Positions 39,502 to 48,222 of a DNA stretch of 64,000 nucleotides are shown here, piece after piece. The DNA is from Halomonas sp. 328 (lineage in GTDB: Bacteria; Pseudomonadota; Gammaproteobacteria; Pseudomonadales; Halomonadaceae). The position numbers and the translations under genes were made by a program. The stretch lies in the NCBI RefSeq assembly GCF_015645095.1, contig NZ_JADOTW010000001.1, positions 124,001 to 188,000 of the forward strand, read 5' to 3'. The number at the start of each line of letters is the position of its first letter. Position 1 is the stretch's first letter. The notes under the pieces were generated by a model. That model ran no database searches and had not been told where the DNA came from. It saw only the letters and a program-made list of their open reading frames with translations.

Positions 39502-39532
39502 GCGCCCCTGGCTAAGGGATAGCCAGGGGCGC
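39502..39532. repeat. Perfect 13-bp hairpin
   Basis: GCGCCCCTGGCTA and TAGCCAGGGGCGC are exact inverse complements around a 5-nt AGGGA loop. There is no T-run. It lies just left of repeat copy B and may be part of the same mobile-like unit or a transcript end. Confidence 0.7.
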
Positions 39533-39560
39533 ATGAGCCGGGCCATTGCCGTTAGCACGG

Positions 39561-39764
39561 GAGGCCCGGGGCTACCCTGGGGGCAGGCCGTCGCGGGGCG
39601 CTGTAAACCCCTCCCTGGGCGCTACTTTTGCCCTGCTTCGCTCTCGCATCCTGCTCCACTCGCAGGACCGGTGCTGGCCATCCATGGCCAGCCCGTTCGG
39701 AGCAGAGCTCCTCACCCATGGCAAAAAACCCCTGCTCCATCCTGCCCCCAGCGCCCCTTAGCCA
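39561..39764. repeat. Intergenic repeat family 2, copy B
   Basis: About 204 bases with terminal inverted repeats CTGGGGGCAGG (39577-39587) and CCTGCCCCCAG (39741-39751). The first 48 bases are nearly identical to copy D at 41313. The core contains CGTTCGGAGCAGAGCTCCTC, a palindromic section also seen in copy A. Confidence 0.85.
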
Positions 39765-39814
39765 TTCCAACGACGATTACTAGGCACGGCCAGGGAAGGG
39801 AGTCGCCGTAGCGC

Positions 39815-40576
39815 CTAGCGGTTGGCGCAGTGGGGGCAGCCGGGGTCCCGGGGCACCCGGAAGCGGCGCCATTCGCCACTCAGGCCGTCGAAGGTGGAGA
39901 GCCCGCGGTGGGGGGTGCCGGCGCCACTCAGCCACTTCACCGCCTCCAGGGCCTGGAAGCTGCCGATCACGCCCACCAGGGGCGCCACCACGCCGTTCTC
40001 GGCGCAGCGCAGCGCCTCGTCGCTCTCGCCATGCTCCCCGGGGGGATAGAGGCAGGCATAGCAGGGACTCTCGGCGTCCCGCGGGTCGAACACCGCCAGC
40101 TGCCCGGAGAAGCGGATCGCCGCCCCGGAGATCAGCGGCGTGCCCGCCGCCAGGCAGGCACGATTGATGGCGTAGCGGCTGGAGAAGCGGTCGGTGCAGT
40201 CGAGCACCAGGTCCGCCGCCGCCACCGCCGAGGTCAGCGCCTTGCCGCTCAGGTGCTCGGTGAGCGTCTCGATCCGGCAGTCGGGATTGAGGGCCAGCGC
40301 CGCCGCCCGGGCGGACGCCGCCTTGTTATGCCCCAGGTCCGCCATGCCGTGGGCGATCTGGCGCTGCAGGTTGGAGAGCTCCACCACGTCGGCATCGGCC
40401 AGGGTCAGGCGCCCCACCCCGGCGGCGGCGAGATAGAGGGCCACCGGCGAGCCCAGGCCACCGGCGCCGATCACCAGGGCATGGCTGGCCAGCAGCCGCT
40501 CCTGGCCTTCGATCTCGATGGGCTCCAGCATGATCTGACGGCTATAGCGCAGCAGCGCCTGGTCGTTCATCGCCAC
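39815..40576 (-). CDS. moeB: Molybdopterin-synthase adenylyltransferase MoeB (ThiF/E1 family)
   Basis: 253 residues (E. coli MoeB 249). It adenylates the C-terminal Gly of MoaD with ATP. E1-like motifs: ALVIGAGGLGSPVALYLAAAG, DADVVELSNLQRQI, LVLDCTDRFSSRYAINRACL, with Zn ligands in CYACLYPP and the C-terminal CPHC. A GTG at 40576 has GAGGAG at about seven bases and gives MAMNDQALLRYSRQ; the ATG at 40570 is the alternative. Pseudomonas and Halomonas relatives carry moeB directly after prmC; here lrp and a repeat intervene. A ThiF-type role in thiamine or a MoaD-like sulfur carrier cannot be excluded. Confidence 0.88.
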   Translation of the reverse strand: MAMNDQALLRYSRQIMLEPIEIEGQERLLASHALVIGAGGLGSPVALYLAAAGVGRLTLADADVVELSNLQRQIAHGMADLGHNKAASARAAALALNPDCRIETLTEHLSGKALTSAVAAADLVLDCTDRFSSRYAINRACLAAGTPLISGAAIRFSGQLAVFDPRDAESPCYACLYPPGEHGESDEALRCAENGVVAPLVGVIGSFQALEAVKWLSGAGTPHRGLSTFDGLSGEWRRFRVPRDPGCPHCANR

Positions 40577-40601
40577 GTCAGGCTCCTCGTCGCCGGCATC
40601 C

Positions 40602-41102
40602 TCACTTGCTCTCCAGCTGCTCGATATCGGGCACATGCAGGGAGAACTCCTCCTTGACCTCCTCCATCACCACATAGCTCTTCGATTCCTTGACCCCGGG
40701 CAGGGTCAGGACGACGTCGCCGAGCAGCTGGCGATAGGCGGACATCTCGGGGATGCGGCACTTGAGGATATAGTCGAACTGGCCGGAGACCAGGTGGCAC
40801 TCCTGGATCTGCGGCAGCTTGCTGACCGCCCGGCGAAACTCGTCGAAGACCGCCGGCGACTGGGTCTCCAGGCTGATCTCGACGAACACCAGCAGGTTGG
40901 CCTTGAGGGCCTTGGGGTCGAGCACCGCCTTGTAGCCGCGGATGATGCCGGAGCGCTCCAGGCGCTTGACCCGTTCCAGGCAGGGGGTGGTGGAGAGCCC
41001 CACCTGGGCGGCCAGGTCCACGTAGGAGATACGGGCGTTGTCCTGCAGGCAGCGCAGGATCTTGAGATCGATACGGTCCAGGGATCGCGTCTTGGCTTTC
41101 AT
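40602..41102 (-). CDS. lrp: Leucine-responsive regulatory protein Lrp
   Basis: 166 residues, against 164 for E. coli Lrp. N-terminal AsnC-type winged helix (LDRIDLKILRCLQDNARISY, then DLAAQVGLSTTPCLERVKRL) and the RAM/AsnC ligand domain (LLVFVEISL, ECHLVSGQFDYILKCR, YRQLLGDVVLTLPGV). Strong identity to the global regulator Lrp rather than to dedicated AsnC paralogues. It lies 25 bases before moeB. No ribosome site is visible, and TATAAT overlaps the ATG (TATAATG), so the exact start or promoter is unclear. The gene separates moeB from prmC, an uncommon placement. Confidence 0.92.
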   Translation of the reverse strand: MKAKTRSLDRIDLKILRCLQDNARISYVDLAAQVGLSTTPCLERVKRLERSGIIRGYKAVLDPKALKANLLVFVEISLETQSPAVFDEFRRAVSKLPQIQECHLVSGQFDYILKCRIPEMSAYRQLLGDVVLTLPGVKESKSYVVMEEVKEEFSLHVPDIEQLESK

Positions 41103-41312
41103 TATAATGGGTGTCCGAGCACAAAAAGATGTCATGCCAGCCAACCGGCGTGAGGCACCTATTCATCTTAGCTGATTGAGTTATTGATAGCGCTTTTCAC
41201 CAGCAAGTCAGCTCCTGTTGGCAAAAAAAGCTGAGGTGTTACCTAGTATTACCATAGGTTTACGCCGGGGCTCCAGTCGGCTAGGGCTATCGCAGCTAGC
41301 AAGCTTCTGCAC

Positions 41313-41378
41313 GGAGGCCCGGGGCTACCCTGGGGACAGGCCGTCGCGGGGCGCTGCTAACTCTGCTCCCCATGCCCT
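41313..41378. repeat. Intergenic repeat family 2, copy D (truncated)
   Basis: GGAGGCCCGGGGCTACCCTG and the following GGCCGTCGCGGGGCGCTG match the left end of copy B almost base for base, then the sequence runs into the prmC stop codon. The right half and its inverted terminus are missing or reduced. The rest of the gap (41103-41312) shows nothing recognisable beyond the lrp upstream region. Confidence 0.8.
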
Positions 41379-42233
41379 TTAGCGTGGATCGCATCGCCCC
41401 AGGCTAAGGCGCTCCCGGCCGCCCAGGTCGGTGAGGCTCGCCACCTCGGCATAACCGGCATCAGTCAGGGCCCGGCGCACCGCCGCCCCCTGCTCATAGC
41501 CGTGCTCCAGCAGCAGCCAGCCGTTGGGGGCCAGGTAATGACGCGCCTCGGCCACCAGGTGGCGGAGATCGGCCAGGCCATTCTGATCGGCCACCAGGGC
41601 GCTGGCGGGCTCGAAGCGCACATCGCCCTGGCTCAGGTGGAGGTCGTCGGCGGCAATATAGGGGGGATTGGCGACGATCAGCGCGAAACGCTCGTCGGCG
41701 TTCTCCTCGGCCAAGGCCGAGAACCAGTCGCTCTCGCGAAAATGGGCATTGGCGATGCCGAGCCGCTCGGCGTTATGCCGGGCCAGGCGTACCGCCTCGG
41801 GGGCGAGGTCGAGGCCCAGCACCGTCCAGCCGGGACGCTCGCTGGCGAAGGCCAGGGCGATGGCGCCGGTACCGGTGCCCAGGTCGAGCAGCCGCCCCGT
41901 GGGCGCCACGGCCCGGGCCAGGGCCGCTTCCACCAGGGTCTCGGTATCGGGGCGCGGGATCAGGGTCGCCGGCGAGGTGGCCAGGCGCAGCCCCCAGAAC
42001 TCCCGCTCGCCGGTCAGGTAGGCGACGGGATGCCCCTGGGCGCGGGCCGCCACCAGGGCCTCGAAACGGGCCCGCTCGAAGCTCGGTGCCTGCCGGTCGC
42101 CCCAGGTGTAGAGCCAGGTTCGCTCCACCCCCAGCACATGACAGAGCAACACCTCGGCGTCGAGGCGCGGGCTTGCCGAACCGCTCTCGCTCAGGCGCCG
42201 GGCGGCCCGCGCCAGCAGGGCATCGAGGGTCAT
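41379..42233 (-). CDS. prmC: Peptide chain release factor N5-glutamine methyltransferase PrmC
   Basis: 284 residues. Methylates the Gln of the GGQ motif in RF1 and RF2 using SAM. N-terminal helical domain, then SAM motif LDLGTGTGAIALAFA and substrate-binding motif VANPPYI, the class hallmark. The ATG at 42233 overlaps the prfA stop by one base (TGATG) with AGGAGG supplied by the end of prfA, so enzyme and substrate are coupled in translation. A GTG one codon upstream is an alternative. Confidence 0.96.
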   Translation of the reverse strand: MTLDALLARAARRLSESGSASPRLDAEVLLCHVLGVERTWLYTWGDRQAPSFERARFEALVAARAQGHPVAYLTGEREFWGLRLATSPATLIPRPDTETLVEAALARAVAPTGRLLDLGTGTGAIALAFASERPGWTVLGLDLAPEAVRLARHNAERLGIANAHFRESDWFSALAEENADERFALIVANPPYIAADDLHLSQGDVRFEPASALVADQNGLADLRHLVAEARHYLAPNGWLLLEHGYEQGAAVRRALTDAGYAEVASLTDLGGRERLSLGRCDPR

Positions 42234-43321
42234 CACGCCTCCTGCTGCAGGGCCGCCAGCTGCTCCGCCTGATGCTCCTGGAGCAGCGGCTCGACCACTT
42301 CGTCCAGTTCGCCGGCCATCACCTCGCCCAGCTTGTAGAGGGTCAGGTTGATGCGGTGATCGGTGATCCGCCCCTGTGGGAAGTTGTAGGTGCGGATGCG
42401 CTCGCTGCGATCACCACTGCCCACCAGGGAGCGACGGGTATCGGCCTGCTGCTGGCGCTGGCTGTCCTGGGCGCTCTGCTTGAGGCGCGCGGCCAGCAGC
42501 GACATGGCCTTGGCCTTGTTCTTGTGCTGGCTGCGCTCCTCCTGGCACTCCACCACCACGCCAGTGGGCAGGTGGGTGATGCGCACCGCCGAGTCGGTGG
42601 TATTGACGTGCTGCCCTCCCGCGCCGCTGGAGCGGTAGGTATCGATGCGCAGATCGCCGGCATTGATCTCCACGTCGCCCACGGCGTCCGCCTCGGGCAT
42701 CACCGCCACGGTGCAGGCGGAGGTATGGATGCGCCCCTGGGACTCGGTGGCGGGCACCCGCTGCACCCGGTGGGCACCGGACTCGAACTTGAGGCGGGCG
42801 TAGACGCCGTCGCCCTTGACCCGGGAGATCAGTTCCTTGTAGCCGCCCTGCTCGCCATGGCTGGCGCTGACCACTTCCACCTTCCAGCCGTGCTTCTCGG
42901 CATAGCGGGAGTACATGCGGAACAGGTCACCGGCGAACAGCGCCGCCTCGTCGCCACCGGTGCCGGCGCGCACCTCCAGGAAGACGCTGCGCCCATCGTC
43001 CGGGTCCCTGGGAATCAGCAGCCGCTTGAGCTCGACCTCCAGGGCCGCCAGGCGCTCGCGCCCCTCGGCCTGCTCCAGCTCCGCCAGTTCGCGCATCTCG
43101 GCGTCGCTGTCGCCGAGCAGCGTCTCGGCGGCGGCGATATCCGCCTCGACGCCGACATAGTCTTGCCAGCAGGCCACCAGCGGCTCCAGCTCGGCATACT
43201 CCCGGGAGTAGTCGCGAAAGCGCGCCTGATCGGCGATCACTTCCGGCTCGGCGAGCAGGGCCGCGAGCTCTTCGAAACGCTCGGTAAAGGAGTCCAGGCG
43301 CTGGCGCAGTGTGGCTTTCAT
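42233..43321 (-). CDS. prfA: Peptide chain release factor 1
   Basis: 362 residues (E. coli RF1 360). Terminates translation at UAA and UAG. PCRF domain in the first 200 residues, then the class I catalytic motif [20 protein letters not shown] with GGQ, and the C-terminal [20 protein letters not shown] block. The stop-codon tripeptide region lies in the PAT/PVT-like anticodon loop ([15 protein letters not shown]). Start at [12 protein letters not shown]; 31 upstream in-frame codons lack similarity and run into hemA. Confidence 0.97.
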   Translation of the reverse strand: MKATLRQRLDSFTERFEELAALLAEPEVIADQARFRDYSREYAELEPLVACWQDYVGVEADIAAAETLLGDSDAEMRELAELEQAEGRERLAALEVELKRLLIPRDPDDGRSVFLEVRAGTGGDEAALFAGDLFRMYSRYAEKHGWKVEVVSASHGEQGGYKELISRVKGDGVYARLKFESGAHRVQRVPATESQGRIHTSACTVAVMPEADAVGDVEINAGDLRIDTYRSSGAGGQHVNTTDSAVRITHLPTGVVVECQEERSQHKNKAKAMSLLAARLKQSAQDSQRQQQADTRRSLVGSGDRSERIRTYNFPQGRITDHRINLTLYKLGEVMAGELDEVVEPLLQEHQAEQLAALQQEA

Positions 43322-43340
43322 GAAGGGTCCTGTGGTTGCT

Positions 43341-44597
43341 TCAGGGATCCTGAGAGAGTAACAGGGTCTCGGCGGCGGCCAGCAGATCCTGGCGGCCCGC
43401 CCCGGAGGCCTCACGCAGTTGCAGCGTGGGGCCGTGCATCAACTTGTTGGTGAGCTGGCGGGCCAGGCGCCTGACCACCGCCTCGGGGTCCTCGCCCCGG
43501 GCCAGTTGGGCCAGGGCCTGGGCCTCGGCGCTCTCGCGCAGGGCCTCGCCCTGGCCTCGGTAGCGGCGAATCAGCTCGCCGGCGCTGCGCACCCGGCGCT
43601 CGTGCAGCCAGGCCCCCACGCCATGCTCGATCAGGCTCTCCGCCTCGTCGGCGGCCACCTGACGATGGCGGCGATTCTCCTCGATCACCTCATGGAGGTC
43701 GTCCACGGTATAGAGGAAGACATCGGCGAGCTCGCCCACCTGGGGCTCGATATCCCGGGGCACGGCGATGTCCACCATGAAGACCGGGCGGTGGCGGCGC
43801 TGCTTGAGGGCCCGCTCCACCATGCCCTTGCCGAGGATCGGCAGCGGCGCCGCCGTGGAGGAGATCACCATGTCGGCACGGATCAGCGCATCGGGAATCT
43901 CGTCGAGGCCGATCGCCTCGCCGTCGAAGGCATCGGCGACCCGGGCCGCCCGCTCCCGGGTGCGGTTGGCCACCACCAGTCGCTTGACGCCGGCCTGGCG
44001 CAGGTGGCGAGCCACCAGCTCGATGGTCTCGCCGGCGCCGATCAGTAGCGCCTCGGCCTTGGCGAAGTTATCGAAGATGCGACTGGCCAGGCTGACCGCC
44101 GCATAGGCCACCGACACCGGGTTCTCGCCGATGCCGGTCTCGGTGCGTACCTGCTTGGCGACGGCGAAGGTGTGCTGGAAGAGGCGCTCCAGCTCGCCCC
44201 CCAGGCCACGGTACTCCCGGGCCAGCTGGTAGGCCTCCTTGAGCTGACCGAGGATCTGCGGCTCGCCCAGCACCATGGAGTCGAGCCCGGCGGCCACCCG
44301 CATCAGGTGTCGCGCCGCCTCGCCGTCCAGGTAGTGGTAGGCGCAGCGACTCAGGTCGGTGACCGCCAGGTCATGGAAGCGCCCCAGCCAGTCGAGGATC
44401 GCCCGCTCGCCGCTGGCCTCGGTCACACAGTAGAGCTCGGTACGATTGCAGGTGGAGAGCACTGCCGCCTCACGCACCTCGGGCAGGGTGCGCAGCTCCG
44501 CCAGGGCCTGTTCCAGCTGGGCGGGCGTGAAGGCGACCTGCTCGCGCACCTCGACCGCGGCGGTCTTGTGATTGATTCCGAGTGCCAGGAGGGTCAT
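43341..44597 (-). CDS. hemA: Glutamyl-tRNA reductase
   Basis: 418 residues (E. coli 418). First step of C5-pathway haem synthesis: reduces Glu-tRNA(Glu) to glutamate-1-semialdehyde with NADPH. Nucleophile Cys50 lies in [11 protein letters not shown], substrate pocket residues in [20 protein letters not shown] domain [13 protein letters not shown], and the C-terminal dimerisation helices. Start at [13 protein letters not shown]; a strong ribosome site was not found. Divergent from the TPR lipoprotein-lolB operon, exactly as in Pseudomonas. Confidence 0.97.
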   Translation of the reverse strand: MTLLALGINHKTAAVEVREQVAFTPAQLEQALAELRTLPEVREAAVLSTCNRTELYCVTEASGERAILDWLGRFHDLAVTDLSRCAYHYLDGEAARHLMRVAAGLDSMVLGEPQILGQLKEAYQLAREYRGLGGELERLFQHTFAVAKQVRTETGIGENPVSVAYAAVSLASRIFDNFAKAEALLIGAGETIELVARHLRQAGVKRLVVANRTRERAARVADAFDGEAIGLDEIPDALIRADMVISSTAAPLPILGKGMVERALKQRRHRPVFMVDIAVPRDIEPQVGELADVFLYTVDDLHEVIEENRRHRQVAADEAESLIEHGVGAWLHERRVRSAGELIRRYRGQGEALRESAEAQALAQLARGEDPEAVVRRLARQLTNKLMHGPTLQLREASGAGRQDLLAAAETLLLSQDP

Positions 44598-44841
44598 GCG
44601 ATCTGCGTCTTCGCTCAGGAGTCCGGGGGTCCATCTCGCCGCGCCCCATCCGGGCCGCGCCGCCAAGAGATCATTATCGCCGCAGCATACCGGCGACCAA
44701 AGCTGGCGCATTCTACCACAGCCACCAAGGAGCGGCGCCCCCACCGCAGTGCCTCCCCTGCCGCCCCGGCGCGAGATTGCCCTATTGCCTCCCCCCCCTC
44801 AGCCGTTATGCTGGGCTCAGGTTCCACGGAATGAGCTCACC
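44598..44841. promoter_or_regulatory. Divergent hemA / TPR-lipoprotein gap
   Basis: 244 bases between divergent genes. Promoters for both must lie here; no convincing hexamer pair was read. An 8-base C run occurs at 44791-44798. Confidence 0.4.
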
Positions 44842-46578
44842 ATGCCCCCACGCCTGTTGCCCCCCCTGCTGCTCAGCGCCCTGCTCGCCGCCTGTCAGGG
44901 GAGCCCTATCGCCCCGTCCGGGGCCCCCGCCGAGGATCCGCTGGCCTCCGCCCCGCCGGTGACCCGGGGCCTGGATGCCGAGGGCCTGGCCACCCTGCTG
45001 ACGGCGGAGCTGGCCGGCCAGCGCGGCGACTACCGCCGCGCCACCGAGGGTTATCTGAGCGCCGCCGAGCGCTATGGCGACCCGGCCCTGGTGGAACGGG
45101 CCGCCCTGGCGGCGCGCTTCAGCGAGGACGCGGCCCTGCTGGAGGAGGCGGCACGCCGCTGGCAGGAGCAGGCGCCCGAGGCGGCGGGCCCCCAGCGCCT
45201 GCTGGCCAGCCTGGCCCTACAGCGGGGCGACTGGGAAGGCGCCCTGGCGGCGCGCCTGGTCCTGAGTGCCCAGGGTGGCCAGGGAGACCTGGCCGGTTTC
45301 GCCGAGCTGGCCATCGAACAGGGCGCTTACCTGCCCCCCCTGCGGGAGCGGCTGCGCGACTTCCTCGGCGAACTTCCCGCCGGTCATCCGCGACATCATG
45401 ACGCGGTCCTGGCCACCGCCCTGCTGGAAGCGGCCAGCGGCGCGCCCCTGGCCGCCGAGGCGCGCCTCGCTCGCCTCGCCGAGTCGCGCCCCAATGACCC
45501 CGCCCTATGGCTGATCCGCGCCCAGTTGGCCCTGGAGGCCGGGGATGGCGCCGCGGCGCGACGGGCGGCACGACGCGGCCTGAGCCTGGCCCCGGACGAC
45601 AGCCGTTTCACCCTGGCCCTGGCCCAGGCGGAACTCCAGCTGGGCAACCTGGCCGCCGCCGAGGCCCAGACCGACAGTCTGCTGGCCTACCATGACGAGC
45701 ATCAGGAGCTGCGCCTGGCCCTGGCGCGCCTCTACCTGGAGCATGATGCCCCGGCCCCCGCCCGACGCCTGCTGCTGCCCCTGATCGATGCCGGCGACGC
45801 CCCCCCGGTGACCTACCTGCTGCTGGGCGGTATCGCCGCCGCCGATGGCGAGGTGGAGAACGCCCTGCTCTACTATCGCCAGGTGCCCCCGGGGGACGCC
45901 TTCCTGGCCGCCCGTCTGCAGGCGGTGCTGCTGCTCGACGAGGCGGGACGCTTCGATGAGGCTCGCGAGCTGCTCGCCGAGGAGCGCCGCCGCCACCCCG
46001 ACCAGCTCAGCCAACTCACCAGCCTGGAGGTGGAACTGCTCGACGAGCGCGGCCGCGCCGGCGAGGCGGATGCCCTGCTGAATCGCACCCTGGCGGCCAA
46101 TCCGGCGGCCGCCGACCTGCGCTACCTGCGGGCCATGCGCGCCTACCAGGCCGGTGATGTCGACGCCATGGAAGCGGACCTGCACGAACTGCTGCGTCGC
46201 GACCCCGAGAGCGCCCTGGCCCTCAACGCCCTGGGCTACACCTATGCCGACGAGAACCGCCGCCTCGACGAGGCCCTCACACTGATCGAGCGGGCCCACG
46301 CCCTGGAGCCCGACAATGCCGCCATCCTCGATAGCCTGGGCTGGGTCCACTATCGCCTCGGCGACCCGGATACCGCCCTGCCCTACCTGGAGCGGGCCTA
46401 TGCGCGGATGCCGGATCAGGAGATCGCCGCCCACCTGATCGAGGTGCTCTGGGCCCTGGGCCGTCACGATGAGGCCCGCGCCCGCCTCCGCGAAGCCCTG
46501 GAGCGCTTCGAGGAACGCCCGCTGATCGATGACCTGCTGCAACGCCAGCCCTCACTGCTGAACCAGGACACCCCATGA
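44842..46578 (+). CDS. TPR-repeat outer-membrane lipoprotein (PA4667-like)
   Basis: 578 residues. A lipoprotein signal peptide ends in LLSALLAAC, with Cys as the acylation site and QGS after it, so outer-membrane location is expected. The body is helical with repeated Ala/Leu/Arg-rich pairs; canonical TPR units are clearest near the C-terminus (ALNALGYTYADENRRLDEAL, then AILDSLGWVHYRLGDPDTAL). The same gene precedes lolB in Pseudomonas, where its role is still poorly defined, likely as an assembly or envelope scaffold. The start at 44842 was chosen for the signal peptide; the frame is open upstream into the hemA promoter region. The stop overlaps the lolB ATG (ATGA). Confidence 0.85.
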   Translation: MPPRLLPPLLLSALLAACQGSPIAPSGAPAEDPLASAPPVTRGLDAEGLATLLTAELAGQRGDYRRATEGYLSAAERYGDPALVERAALAARFSEDAALLEEAARRWQEQAPEAAGPQRLLASLALQRGDWEGALAARLVLSAQGGQGDLAGFAELAIEQGAYLPPLRERLRDFLGELPAGHPRHHDAVLATALLEAASGAPLAAEARLARLAESRPNDPALWLIRAQLALEAGDGAAARRAARRGLSLAPDDSRFTLALAQAELQLGNLAAAEAQTDSLLAYHDEHQELRLALARLYLEHDAPAPARRLLLPLIDAGDAPPVTYLLLGGIAAADGEVENALLYYRQVPPGDAFLAARLQAVLLLDEAGRFDEARELLAEERRRHPDQLSQLTSLEVELLDERGRAGEADALLNRTLAANPAAADLRYLRAMRAYQAGDVDAMEADLHELLRRDPESALALNALGYTYADENRRLDEALTLIERAHALEPDNAAILDSLGWVHYRLGDPDTALPYLERAYARMPDQEIAAHLIEVLWALGRHDEARARLREALERFEERPLIDDLLQRQPSLLNQDTP

Positions 46579-47171
46579 TTCGACTGCTCGCCCCCCTGCT
46601 GGTACTGACCCTGCTGGCCGGCTGTGCCGTTCGCCCCCCCGCCGAGGCCCCCAGCGAGCGCGGCCCCTGGGCCGACCAGGCCGCGAGCCTCGAGGCCCTG
46701 GACACCTGGGAGCTGATCGCCCGGGTCGGCCTGCGTACCCCGGAGGAGGCCACCAGCGCCAACCTGGATTGGCGCCAGACCCCCTACCACTATCGCCTGC
46801 TGCTGAGCGGCCCCTTCGGCAGCGGCCGCAGCACCCTGGAGGGGCGCACCGGCCGGGTCTCCCTGACCACCCCCGAAGGGCGCTTCGAGGCCGAGAGCCC
46901 CGAGGCCCTGCTCCAGGAGCAGCTGGGCTGGAGCCTGCCGGTCTCGGCCCTGGACCACTGGGTCCGCGGCCTGCCCGCCGCCGGTCAGCACGACCTGGAG
47001 CGGGATGCCCAGGGCTACCCCCGACGCCTGCGCCAGGCCGGCTGGGAGATCGACTACCGGGACTGGACCTGGGCCGAAGGGCTCTGGCTGCCGCGCCGCC
47101 TGGTGATGAGTTATGACAGCCTCAGGGTCACCCTGGTGGTCAACGAGTGGCGCCCGGAGGTGGCTCGGTGA
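46575..47171 (+). CDS. lolB: Outer-membrane lipoprotein insertase LolB
   Basis: 198 residues (E. coli LolB 207). LolB receives lipoproteins from LolA and inserts them in the outer-membrane inner leaflet; it is itself a lipoprotein. Lipobox LLAGC at residues 13-17, then the family pattern WELIARVGLRTPEEATSANL, FGSGRSTLEGRTGRVSL and LSVSALDHWVRGLP with RQAGWEIDYRDW. Coupled to the TPR lipoprotein gene and to ispE by stop-start overlaps. Confidence 0.95.
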   Translation: MIRLLAPLLVLTLLAGCAVRPPAEAPSERGPWADQAASLEALDTWELIARVGLRTPEEATSANLDWRQTPYHYRLLLSGPFGSGRSTLEGRTGRVSLTTPEGRFEAESPEALLQEQLGWSLPVSALDHWVRGLPAAGQHDLERDAQGYPRRLRQAGWEIDYRDWTWAEGLWLPRRLVMSYDSLRVTLVVNEWRPEVAR

Positions 47172-48040
47172 CGCCCCCCCTGCGCCTGCCGGCACCCGCC
47201 AAGCTCAATCGCCTGCTGCATATCACCGGCCGTCGTGCCGACGGCTATCACGAGCTGCAGACCCTCTTCCAGTTCCTCGACCACGGCGACACCCTGACCT
47301 TCGCGACCCGCGACGACGGCACGCTGCGCCTGACCCCGGCCCTGCCCGGCGTCGCCGCCGAGGAGAACCTGATCCTGCGCGCCGCGCGCCTGCTGCGGGA
47401 CGAGACCGGCTGCCGGCAAGGCGCCGACATCCACCTGGAGAAGCGCCTGCCCATGGGCGGCGGCCTGGGCGGCGGCAGCTCGGACGCCGCCACCACCCTG
47501 CTCGGCCTCAATGCCCTCTGGGGCCTGGACCTGTCCCTGGAACGCCTTGCCGAGCTGGGGCTCGCCCTGGGCGCCGACGTGCCGGTCTTCGTCCACGGCC
47601 AGGCCGCCTGGGCAGAGGGCATCGGCGAGCGGCTCACCCCGGTAGAGCTCGACACCCCCTGGTTCGTGGTCATTCACCCCGGCGTCTCGGTAGCCACCCC
47701 GGCGGTCTTCGGCGCCCCTCGATTGACACGTCATACCCCCCCCATTACCATGGCGCGCGCATTGCAGGAGGGGCCGGAGGGCTGGCATAACGACTGTGAA
47801 GCCACGGTTCGCGAGCTCTATCCGCCGGTCGCCGAAGCACTGGATTGGCTGGGCCAACAGGCGCCGACCCGGCTCACCGGCACCGGGGCCTGCCTCTTCG
47901 CCTGGTTGACGAACGAGGCGGATGCGGATAGCATTCTGCGCCGACTTGGCCGCCACGACTGGCAGGGCTTCAAGGCGCGGGGATGCAACCGGTCGCCTCT
48001 TCACGCGGTGTTGGAAGAGCGAGCGGCACCCGAGTCCTGA
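47168..48040 (+). CDS. ispE: 4-diphosphocytidyl-2-C-methyl-D-erythritol kinase
   Basis: 290 residues. GHMP kinase of the MEP isoprenoid pathway. Motif 1 PAPAKLNRLLHITGRRADGY, ATP motif PMGGGLGGGSSDAATTLLGL with the glycine-rich loop, and motif 3 TRLTGTGACLFAW. A GTG start overlaps the lolB stop (GTGA), with GGAGGTGG in front. An 8-base C run lies in codons near 47736-47743. Its position between lolB and tRNA-Gln/prs is the Pseudomonas order. Confidence 0.95.
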   Translation: MTPPLRLPAPAKLNRLLHITGRRADGYHELQTLFQFLDHGDTLTFATRDDGTLRLTPALPGVAAEENLILRAARLLRDETGCRQGADIHLEKRLPMGGGLGGGSSDAATTLLGLNALWGLDLSLERLAELGLALGADVPVFVHGQAAWAEGIGERLTPVELDTPWFVVIHPGVSVATPAVFGAPRLTRHTPPITMARALQEGPEGWHNDCEATVRELYPPVAEALDWLGQQAPTRLTGTGACLFAWLTNEADADSILRRLGRHDWQGFKARGCNRSPLHAVLEERAAPES

Positions 48041-48074
48041 CCCGGGTCAGCGGCAGGCCAATCGGCAAGATTGC

Positions 48075-48149
48075 TGGGGTATAGCCAAGCGGTAAGGCAG
48101 CGGTTTTTGGTATCGCCATGCGCAGGTTCGAATCCTGCTACCCCAGCCA
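48075..48149 (+). tRNA. tRNA-Gln (anticodon TTG)
   Basis: A full cloverleaf of 75 bases with CCA encoded. Acceptor TGGGGTA/TACCCCA, D-arm with GGTAAGGC, anticodon stem GCGGT/ATCGC with loop TTTTGGT, anticodon TTG at 48107-48109, T-arm GGTTCGAATCC. The U1-A72 pair is typical of bacterial tRNA-Gln. Conserved position between ispE and prs. Confidence 0.97.
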
Positions 48150-48222
48150 CTTCTTCCCGCCCGACTGCTCGATAAGCTCCTCATCCCTGACGAGATCCCC
48201 CAGACTCCTAAAGGTGCCGCGC

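Larger units (their letters stand above)
39069..39814. other. Long non-coding gap between puuB2 and moeB
   Basis: About 745 bases. The right-to-left order is: moeB stop, repeat family 2 copy B (39561-39764), a 13-bp perfect hairpin (39502-39532), roughly 110 bases with nothing recognised (39390-39500), an A+T-rich promoter zone (39190-39300), and the puuB2 leader. No open frame in it has coding character; the one spanning 39404-39811 runs through the repeat. Confidence 0.7.

Noticed and set aside
39404-39811. Open reading frame across the puuB2-moeB gap, and similar frames in repeat copies A and C on the minus strand (sharing RPWMDSQRLC)
   Set aside because: The shared peptide arises from the shared nucleotide repeat; the frames have no ribosome sites, differ in length between copies and run into neighbouring genes. 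They are repeat translations, not proteins.
48118-48222. Upstream extension of prs overlapping the tRNA-Gln gene
   Set aside because: The extension translates the tRNA 3' end and linker; the GTG at 48223 has a ribosome site and aligns with known Prs starts.
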